Positions 57,847 through 64,000 of a DNA stretch of 64,000 nt are shown here, one piece after another. A program made the translations under genes and the position numbers. Location: positions 1 through 64,000 of the forward strand of contig CACYWP010000001.1 in NCBI GenBank assembly GCA_902778135.1. The letters are read 5' to 3'. Within the stretch, counting starts at the first letter, position 1. Every line of letters starts with the position of its first letter. This DNA comes from an uncultured Coriobacteriaceae bacterium (lineage in GTDB: Bacteria > Actinomycetota > Coriobacteriia > Coriobacteriales > Atopobiaceae). The notes beneath the pieces were generated by a model, which searched no databases, was not told where the DNA came from, and saw only the letters and a list, made by a program, of their open reading frames with translations.

Positions 57847-60021
57847 TCAGATCGAGATGTACTCGTCGTCCATCAGCTGGAACGCGCAGGACTTCCTCTT
57901 CCGCCTGCACCGTTCGCCCATGGGACAGGTGTCGCAGGCCTCCTCGCAGAGGTCATAGAGCCGGTCGACGGTCTTGTCGAGTTCGGGAAGGTCCTCGAAC
58001 GGCACGAGGCAGGGGTGCAGCCTGGCGATGTTGAGCCGATGGCGCTGGTCCGGTTGCCCTGTCGCGAAGAAGGTCTCGACATCCTGCGGGGTGGCTGTGG
58101 TGAATCCCTCCGCCAGCAGGTAGGCGCTCCATCGGTCGTGCTCCATGCGCAGGAGCCACTCGTGACTGCCCTCGCCGGGACCCAGTGCCGCCGTGGAGCC
58201 CACGTACTCGTTGTACATCCGGATCGCGTCCTCGGTCTGGGCGAGGCGATGGGATCGGTCCCCGTTCGACAGGTCTGCCATCCAGTCTATGGCGAGGTCC
58301 TGCATCCCCATGCCGCGACCGACGCGGCTGCGTGCGAAGGCGAAGAGCCGGTACTTCTTATGGGCTACCGATGCCCGCGAGGACCTGCGCTGGTACTCGG
58401 TGGACTGGGTGCCCGTCAGGAAGATGCCGTCATACGAGTACATCTGCGAGTCGGAACCAACGGTCTCGATACGGTAGTCGAACCCGTCCTCGCTGGCACT
58501 GTGCAGCGACTCCGCGAGCTCGTCGTTGTCCACGACGGCAATGACGAGGGGTCGCGTCGCGCTGGCGAAGGCGAACCGGCCCTGTCCCTCCGTGGCTGCG
58601 CAGCGCCTGACCAGCCGCTGCTCGAGCATCGTGCGGATCTGCATGGCCACCCGCGAGGTGAGCAGGCCGTCGCCCAGCGACACGAACACGTACGATATCG
58701 TGTCAGCGTGGCGCTCCACGAAGTCGCGGAACTCCGCACCGAAGACGCTGCCCAGGTGGAACGTGCATGCGACGCCTTCGAATGCGCCGGGGCACTCTGC
58801 CGCGAACCGCACCTCCGACAGGCAGCGGTCGCCCCGTATGGGGTCGGCCTCCGTGTCGAACACGTCGAAGCGGAAGCTCATGGGCACATCGTCGTCGCAC
58901 GACCCGACCCTGCAGTACGAGAGCGCGAGGCGCAGGAACTCCATGCCCACGTGCCCGGCTCCGACGATCAGGACATGGCGCTCGGGGTTCGCGTACATCT
59001 CCCGCTCCCACGCGAGGTAGCGCTGTTCCGCATTGCCCAGGTCCATGGGTCCCCGGGGTTCCGTCGTCGGCTCGCCACCCAGAAGGAAGAGCGGGTATTG
59101 GTCGAGGGTGCGCTCGACGAGGCTGCGCGTCCAGTCGACCCGCTTCACCTGGACGTCCGGGACGTGCCTGCCTGTGCCCGCGTGCGAGGGGCTGGCGGCG
59201 GCCTCGGCCACCCCGAGAAGGGCCTCCGCCCCATACAGCGAGGTCACGGCATAGATGCGTATGGGAGGGATCCTGTCGCCCCGCTCGTTCTGCAGGATCG
59301 CGTTGCGCAGCGCAGAGGCGCGCGTGATGTCATCGATGTCATCGTCGCTGTCAAGGATGATGTGCACCGTGTGCCGCCGGGAGAGCGACTGCCACAGGGT
59401 GGACGAGGCCGGCTCCACGCAGATGGCTCCGAGATGCCGCGCCTCGTACGCCAGGCCCTCGTCCGTGTCCTCCCGTACGGACGCGAAGACGAGGCTGACC
59501 CCGCCCTTGGTGCCCCGGTAGTGCTCCCTCACGCTTGCGGCGAGGGGCACGGTGCGCGTGTTGAGGTCCGAGAAGACATAGGTGTCCCGGTGCAGGGACT
59601 TGAGCCTGGCCATCGGCAGCGAGAGGAACTGGGAGAGGTATGTGCCGATGGCAAGGAGCGTGGCGCCGGGGGCGCAGAAGTACAGCACGACGCCATAGTA
59701 CTCGTAGAGGCGAAAGGCGAGCTCGGAAACCCCGCCGTTGACCGCCGTGGGTGCGTCGAGCTCCATGGCCATCATCTGCATGGCCAGGAGCGGTGCGTTC
59801 AGGAAGGTCCCGGTTTCGGTGACGGAGAAGTCGACGCAATAGAGCAGGGCTGCCACGAAGACCCCCTTTGCGAAGGTGGTCCAGTTGAACCTGTGACCGT
59901 TCGTGGGGCCCATGGTCCCCCTGCGCGAGGAGACATGGAGGGTGAACGCAAAGACGAGGGCGGAGACGGCCGCCCAAAGTATGGAGCTCTGCCGTACCAC
60001 GAATCCAGCCGCTTCTTCCAT
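57847..60021 (-). CDS. Membrane protein with TrkA-N-like and RyR domains
   Basis: 724 residues from the ATG at 60021 with AGGAG six bases upstream. About three N-terminal spans (ILWAAVSALVFAFTLHV, VFVAALLYCVDFSV, YGVVLYFCAPGATLLAIG), then a Rossmann-type region resembling TrkA-N, HVLIVGAGHVGMEFL, and near residue 625 a RyR repeat (MEHDRWSAYLLAEGF, RLHPCLVPFEDLPE). A cysteine cluster (C692, C696, C699, C705) ends the protein. TrkA-N/RyR fusions are predicted ligand-gated membrane sensors; channel function is inferred only. Confidence 0.78.
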   Translation of the reverse strand: MEEAAGFVVRQSSILWAAVSALVFAFTLHVSSRRGTMGPTNGHRFNWTTFAKGVFVAALLYCVDFSVTETGTFLNAPLLAMQMMAMELDAPTAVNGGVSELAFRLYEYYGVVLYFCAPGATLLAIGTYLSQFLSLPMARLKSLHRDTYVFSDLNTRTVPLAASVREHYRGTKGGVSLVFASVREDTDEGLAYEARHLGAICVEPASSTLWQSLSRRHTVHIILDSDDDIDDITRASALRNAILQNERGDRIPPIRIYAVTSLYGAEALLGVAEAAASPSHAGTGRHVPDVQVKRVDWTRSLVERTLDQYPLFLLGGEPTTEPRGPMDLGNAEQRYLAWEREMYANPERHVLIVGAGHVGMEFLRLALSYCRVGSCDDDVPMSFRFDVFDTEADPIRGDRCLSEVRFAAECPGAFEGVACTFHLGSVFGAEFRDFVERHADTISYVFVSLGDGLLTSRVAMQIRTMLEQRLVRRCAATEGQGRFAFASATRPLVIAVVDNDELAESLHSASEDGFDYRIETVGSDSQMYSYDGIFLTGTQSTEYQRRSSRASVAHKKYRLFAFARSRVGRGMGMQDLAIDWMADLSNGDRSHRLAQTEDAIRMYNEYVGSTAALGPGEGSHEWLLRMEHDRWSAYLLAEGFTTATPQDVETFFATGQPDQRHRLNIARLHPCLVPFEDLPELDKTVDRLYDLCEEACDTCPMGERCRRKRKSCAFQLMDDEYISI

Positions 60022-60228
60022 GTGTGACTCCTGCCGACTCGTCCGTCTGCGCATCACCGCAGATGGTGACGCTGCCAGTCAGGTTAGCATACCGCCCACG
60101 GCGGAAAGCGGCGGCTGGGGGCCAGGGTTGCTGCGGCATCCGGAAAGCCCCTGGGCGCGATGCGTCGCGCGCATCCGGCGACCGTCCGCCATGCTCGCGC
60201 GGCAGGGGCCGGTTCCGCCTCGGCCTCG

Positions 60229-60756
60229 TCAGGCGGGCAGCCGCACGACTCCGCGCCACCCCCGTGCTGCATAGTACGAGTCTGCACCGTTGTGAAAGAC
60301 GAAGACCCGTCCATATCGGCGCTCGCAGAACAGCGCGCCACCAAGGCCACGCAGGTCGGGTGGGGTGGCAATCCAGCTCGAGGACTTGCGGTCGAACTCG
60401 CCGCGCGTCTGCAGGAGCAGGTAGCCCTCCTCGTCCAAGAGGGCGACCCCCAGCTCCTCCGCCTGTGACAGGGCGCTGCCCCTTGGCGGGTTCCTCTTGC
60501 GCTTGCGCAGGGCCTCGTCGTCATAGCAGAGGCTCCGGCGTCCCGCAGGCGTCTCCGGGGAACAGTCGCAGACGAGGATGTCGCCCGACGCCTCGTCCCT
60601 GCCGATGACGTCCGGATCGCCGCCCGTCGCCTCCATTGCAGCAATGGCCTGGCAGAGCTCGGGGTGGCGCGCCAAGGCGCCCTCCACCTCCTCCCAGGTG
60701 ACCCCGCCATGGCGATCGAGGTTGCCGGCAAAGCGTTGTGCGAATTCCTCCAGCAT
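60229..60756 (-). CDS. DUF4256 family protein
   Basis: 175 residues from the ATG at 60756 with GGGAGGG upstream. Features fit DUF4256: VTWEEVEGALARHPELCQAI, DILVCDCSPETPAGRRSLCYD, WIATPPDLRGLGGALFCERRYGRVFV (as separate pieces) and FHNGADSYYAARGWRG. Usually called a hypothetical protein; no catalytic motif is known to me. The next gene on this strand upstream is the GH32 lipoprotein. Confidence 0.8.
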   Translation of the reverse strand: MLEEFAQRFAGNLDRHGGVTWEEVEGALARHPELCQAIAAMEATGGDPDVIGRDEASGDILVCDCSPETPAGRRSLCYDDEALRKRKRNPPRGSALSQAEELGVALLDEEGYLLLQTRGEFDRKSSSWIATPPDLRGLGGALFCERRYGRVFVFHNGADSYYAARGWRGVVRLPA

Positions 60757-60782
60757 GGCAGGTCCCTCCCGTCGCGGTCCCG

Positions 60783-62297
60783 CTATCCTTCCTCGGGCAC
60801 CCTCATGACGATGTTGGCAAACTCCGCGCCGCACCCATCGGCAAACACGCCGATGTGCGCGCCATTCGTGGAACGACGGATGCGCGTGCTCAGCGCCTTG
60901 GTGTCATCGATGTAGGTGACCACGATCTCGTTCTCGCAGACCATCTTGACGTGATGGGTCTCGCTCGTGGAGAAGTCGAACGAGGTGTATACCATCGGGT
61001 CGAACTTGGTCAGGTCCTCGATCGCGATTCCCTCGTAACGCAGGATGCCATGCTCGGCATCGAGGCAGAGCGCCGTGTAGGTGTCGTCGGACTCGCTGCC
61101 GCCAAAGGCGAATCCCGCCCGTCCGTTCGGGTCGATCGTGACGTCGCACTCGAGCATCATCGTCGGTGCGCGGGTCCCCATGTCGGCGAGCGCGTGGGCG
61201 TCGCCCGATGCCTTCAACGAGATGGTGTTGTCCTTGATCTTGACCTTGCCCTCCTTCTTGACGGCCTGGAAGGGCTTCTCCCGCGTGAACACGCTTGCGA
61301 ACGTCTCGGGCTCGCGCACGCCCAGGCTGCCGTCCTCCTTCTGCACCAGCTGGTGGTTGAGCACGTTGCCCGCCCACTGGTAGACGCCCGAGTCCTCGGT
61401 GAGGCCCGCACGGCCGATCCAGCCGCACAGGTACCGGTTGCCGTTCAGCTCGGCGGTCTTTGCGGCGTAGAAGACGAACCCGGTGCCGTCGAGCACGTTG
61501 TCGGCAGGCGCGACGAAGGGCCCGTCCATCGACTCGCCCATGGCGTAGTAGGTGACGCAGTCCCAGCTGTACGTGAGGTAGTACCTGTCTCCCATCCTGA
61601 ACAGGTCCGGGCACTCGAGCATGTACTGTTCCTTCGGGGCGTAGAGCGGCCCCTCGAACTCCCAGCTTGCGAGGTCCTTCGAGGTGTACTTGGCCACCAC
61701 GCCACCAAGGGTCTCCTCGCGTGCGGCGATGAGCATCCAGTAGCAGTCGTCCTCGTCCACCCAGAAGACCTCGGGGTCGCGGAAGTCGTCGGTGGAGTAT
61801 CCCTCGGGTGCGAAGAAGGTGTCCTCGGGAACCTTGGTCCAGCTCTCGCGGTCGGTGCTGGTCGCGTGCATGACGCACTCTTTGCCCTTGCCGTTGTTGC
61901 CCGTGTCGTTGTGTCCGGTGTAGAACAGGTGATACAGACCGTCCTGGTCCTGCAGGACCGAACCCGTGCCGATCGCGGGGTCGGGGTCGGACATCAGGCC
62001 GTAGTCCACGACCTTGCCCTTGTCCTCGTAGGAGCAGAGGTCGGTGGTCGTGTACTTGTAGATGGGATGGTAGCCCTGGCCATTGTGGTCGGTCTCGTAC
62101 AGATAGTAGAGCTCGAGGGTCCCGTCCTCGGTGACGAGGGGCATCGTGTCCCCGACGTAGGCGTCGCTCGGCGCAGGGTACAGCGCGTAGTCGACAGGCT
62201 CGTACGGTTCGTCGGGAAGGCTCTGTGGCGCCCCGCAGGCGGCGAGGAACACGATCGAGAGCAACACTGCCACAAACCAAAGATGACGCCTACGCAT
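60783..62297 (-). CDS. GH32-like lipoprotein (fructan/sucrose hydrolase family)
   Basis: 504 residues from the ATG at 62297. Lipobox LAACGAPQ gives C21 as the lipidated residue. The five-blade propeller of GH32 is recognised by YHLFYTGHND, the transition-state motif FRDPEVFW (RDP at 173-175), and ECPDLF (acid/base E228), while the nucleophile motif usually NDPNG is replaced by YVGDTMP with D50. A C-terminal beta-sandwich follows (MMLECDVTIDPNGRAGFAF). Likely cleaves beta-fructosides outside the cell, feeding the divergent PTS gene; inferred from pairing. Confidence 0.8.
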   Translation of the reverse strand: MRRRHLWFVAVLLSIVFLAACGAPQSLPDEPYEPVDYALYPAPSDAYVGDTMPLVTEDGTLELYYLYETDHNGQGYHPIYKYTTTDLCSYEDKGKVVDYGLMSDPDPAIGTGSVLQDQDGLYHLFYTGHNDTGNNGKGKECVMHATSTDRESWTKVPEDTFFAPEGYSTDDFRDPEVFWVDEDDCYWMLIAAREETLGGVVAKYTSKDLASWEFEGPLYAPKEQYMLECPDLFRMGDRYYLTYSWDCVTYYAMGESMDGPFVAPADNVLDGTGFVFYAAKTAELNGNRYLCGWIGRAGLTEDSGVYQWAGNVLNHQLVQKEDGSLGVREPETFASVFTREKPFQAVKKEGKVKIKDNTISLKASGDAHALADMGTRAPTMMLECDVTIDPNGRAGFAFGGSESDDTYTALCLDAEHGILRYEGIAIEDLTKFDPMVYTSFDFSTSETHHVKMVCENEIVVTYIDDTKALSTRIRRSTNGAHIGVFADGCGAEFANIVMRVPEEG

Positions 62298-62478
62298 ACG
62301 CACACCCCCATGTCTCCCACTGTCCTGAATCGATTGTTGGGGTTGGGAGAGGAGATGACCATGACGTTTGTTGCAATCGGTAGAAATAGGGCGGTATACG
62401 TGTGCATTTGACCAATGTGTCTTCGAATCACTGTGCAAATGTCAACTTGTTGCGCAAGCAGATAGGGAGGTGAGACAC

Positions 62479-62663
62479 CGCCACGACGGACCCGGGGGCA
62501 TGGGCCGAGAGACTCCTATGAGGGCGGCTCGTCGCGTACGGCACGGCGGGAGCGAGGACCTAGCGAGCGTCAGCGAGCGATTCCGCAGCTGCCGTGTCGT
62601 GCGAGGCGAGCGTCCTTGCCCGAGGGGAGTCTCTCGGCCCATGCCCCCGGGTCCGCCGTGGCG
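62479..62663. repeat. Large inverted repeat, 38-bp arms around a 109-base centre
   Basis: Arms 62479-62516 and 62626-62663 pair at 37 of 38 positions; the centre has a second, weaker inverted repeat (about 62527-62547 with 62600-62620). The whole 491-base gap between the GH32 gene and the PTS gene holds no other gene. Either a MITE-like element or a strong cruciform. Terminal repeats and target duplication were not confirmed. Confidence 0.75.
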
Positions 62664-62788
62664 GCGCACATGCGAGCGTTGCCTTCCCGGTCAGGGACCG
62701 ATCGCACGGATGGACGATGCCAGGACGACTCGGCTTACAATGGAGTCGGAGAGCCGATGGGACACGGAATAGGGGGCGGGGGCACGAC

Positions 62789-64000
62789 GTGGACGTGGAT
62801 GCGGTGAGCCGCCAGCTGCTGGATGGGCTGGGCGGGAGGGGAAACGTCTTGAGCAACGAGGCCTGCATGACGCGCCTGCGCGTCGGCGTGCGCGACATGT
62901 CGCTGGTCGACCTGGAGGCGATCGGTCGCGTGGAGGGCGTGATGGGCGTCGTGGAGGCCGACACGCTGCAGATCGTGTTCGGGCCCGGCAGGGTCAACAG
63001 GGTGCTCGAGGCGTTCTCTGGCCTGACCGGCATCGCCCGAGGCTCGGAGCGCATGGACGCATCGTCCCTCGCACGGCAGAACAAGGCGCAGGGCAAGGCG
63101 CGGCACACCGGTCCCGTGCAGGCCTTCCTCAAACGGGTGGCCAACATGTTCGTCCCCCTGCTGCCGGGCATCATCGCAGCCGGCCTGATCAACGGCCTGG
63201 CAAACGTCGTCGACCATGCCTGCGGCGGCGCGCTGGGCGGCCAGTGGTGGTACGAGGGCGTCCGTACGATGGGATGGGCGCTCTTCGCCTACCTGCCGAT
63301 CTTCGCCGGCTACAACGCGGCCCGCGAGTTCGGCGGCTCTCCCATCCTCGGCGGCATCGCCGGAGCCGTCTGCGTGGCGAACCCCTCGATGCCCCTGCTG
63401 GGCACCTACGGGGGCGCGCAGGCGATTCTCCCCATGACTGGCGCCGTCTACAACCCGGCCATGGGAGGCCTCGTCGCCGCGCTGCTGGCGGGCGCCCTGT
63501 CCGCCGGGCTCGAGCGGCAGGTCCGCAAGGTCATGCCCAGCGTCATCGACACCTTTGCGACCCCGCTCATCGTGCTGGTGGTGGGCGGCATTGCCATCAT
63601 TGCCGTCCTCCAGCCCCTGGGCGCCACCCTCACCCAGGGCGTCTATGCCGCGATGAGCTTCGTGTACGAGCGGCTCGGGGTCCTGGGCGGCTTCGTCCTG
63701 TCCGCGGGGTTCCTGCCGCTGGTCTCGGTGGGCATGCACCAGGCGCTCACGCCCATCCATGTCATGCTCAACGACCCTTCCGGGCCAACAGGTGGCATCA
63801 ACTACCTGCTCCCGGTCCTCATGATGTCGGGGGGAGGGCAGGTCGGGGCCGGCATCGCCCTCTTCCTCAAGACGGGGAACGAGCGTCTGAGGGGCTACGT
63901 GCGCGACTCCATCGCCGTGGGCCTCCTGGGCGTGGGGGAGCCCCTCATGTATGCGGTCACCCTGCCCCTGGGAAGGCCGTTCGTCACGGCGTGCCTTGGG
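62789..64000 (+). CDS. PTS EIIBC component (3' partial, runs off the window)
   Basis: From the GTG at 62789 (GGGGGC upstream; GTG at 62795 also possible) a frame stays open for 404 codons to the edge. The EIIB domain shows C26 in NEACMTRLRVGV, the phosphorylated cysteine, and GVMGVVEADTLQIVFGPG. The EIIC part begins near FLKRVANMFVPLLPGIIAAGLING with GGSPILGGIAGAV and GVGEPLMYAVTLPLGRPF. It fits the glucose/sucrose/N-acetylmuramate superfamily. Whether a IIA domain is attached cannot be seen; if not, Crr could supply it. Divergent from the GH32 lipoprotein. Confidence 0.87.
   Translation, partial: MDVDAVSRQLLDGLGGRGNVLSNEACMTRLRVGVRDMSLVDLEAIGRVEGVMGVVEADTLQIVFGPGRVNRVLEAFSGLTGIARGSERMDASSLARQNKAQGKARHTGPVQAFLKRVANMFVPLLPGIIAAGLINGLANVVDHACGGALGGQWWYEGVRTMGWALFAYLPIFAGYNAAREFGGSPILGGIAGAVCVANPSMPLLGTYGGAQAILPMTGAVYNPAMGGLVAALLAGALSAGLERQVRKVMPSVIDTFATPLIVLVVGGIAIIAVLQPLGATLTQGVYAAMSFVYERLGVLGGFVLSAGFLPLVSVGMHQALTPIHVMLNDPSGPTGGINYLLPVLMMSGGGQVGAGIALFLKTGNERLRGYVRDSIAVGLLGVGEPLMYAVTLPLGRPFVTACLG

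Noticed and set aside
57835..60027. 730-residue plus-strand frame
   Set aside because: Antisense shadow of the RyR-domain gene.
60738..62411. 557-residue plus-strand frame
   Set aside because: Shadow of the GH32 gene, which has clear motifs.

Overview
The window is high-GC bacterial DNA with dense coding on both strands, many GTG starts and short gene gaps. BspA/DUF285 repeat proteins, a Coriobacteria-style cell-wall-binding repeat protein, Nif11-type peptides and PTS genes together suggest an anaerobic actinobacterium of the Coriobacteriia, possibly Olsenella-like (Atopobiaceae). This placement rests on gene content and codon use, not on a marker gene.

Layout. 1-9.7 kb is mostly housekeeping: the end of a secreted propeller protein, crr (PTS IIA-Glc), a YigZ/IMPACT protein, pepC, cca, a small membrane peptide, tRNA-Gln, tRNA-Glu, a SUV3-like RNA helicase and a second tRNA-Glu. 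9.6-13.6 kb is a small island lying between an intact tRNA-Glu and a truncated copy of its 3' half (90-bp direct repeats, about 86 of 90 identical). It holds a zinc-ribbon protein, a 5'-truncated BspA fragment, a HigB/HigA-ImmA toxin-antitoxin pair and a small orphan gene, and no integrase. 13.6-30 kb is accessory: a 1029-residue BspA-like protein with 25 repeats, a HAD phosphatase, two orphan Nif11-type peptides, two large paralogous Ser/Thr kinases with TPR, propeller and coiled-coil parts, a double-TIR/TPR protein, a frameshifted zinc-ribbon gene and a YjbR-like protein.

30.2-45.1 kb is the most striking part. It is an apparently single operon with an NHLM-type peptide exporter (short HlyD-like subunit, C39 peptidase/ABC protein, second ABC protein), three tandem peptides with a distinctive LDLDGLDGVSGG leader (the third frameshifted), and then a sensory block: RsbW-like kinase, STAS protein, solute-binding protein, SpoIIE-like phosphatase, hybrid histidine kinase, solute-binding lipoprotein. 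No peptide-modifying enzyme, transport permease, sigma factor or DNA-binding regulator is present. The two solute-binding proteins are each translationally coupled to a transmembrane sensor.

45.1-64 kb is mixed: a methyltransferase, membrane proteins, a DUF434 protein, an MBL hydrolase, a cysteine-rich CCG-type protein, a coiled-coil protein with a possible RelE-like end, zinc-ribbon and nucleotidyltransferase genes, a TIR-TM-propeller protein convergent with a membrane TrkA-N/RyR-domain protein, a DUF4256 protein, and a GH32 lipoprotein divergent from a PTS EIIBC gene that runs off the right edge. Two large inverted repeats lie in intergenic DNA near 47.9 and 62.5 kb.
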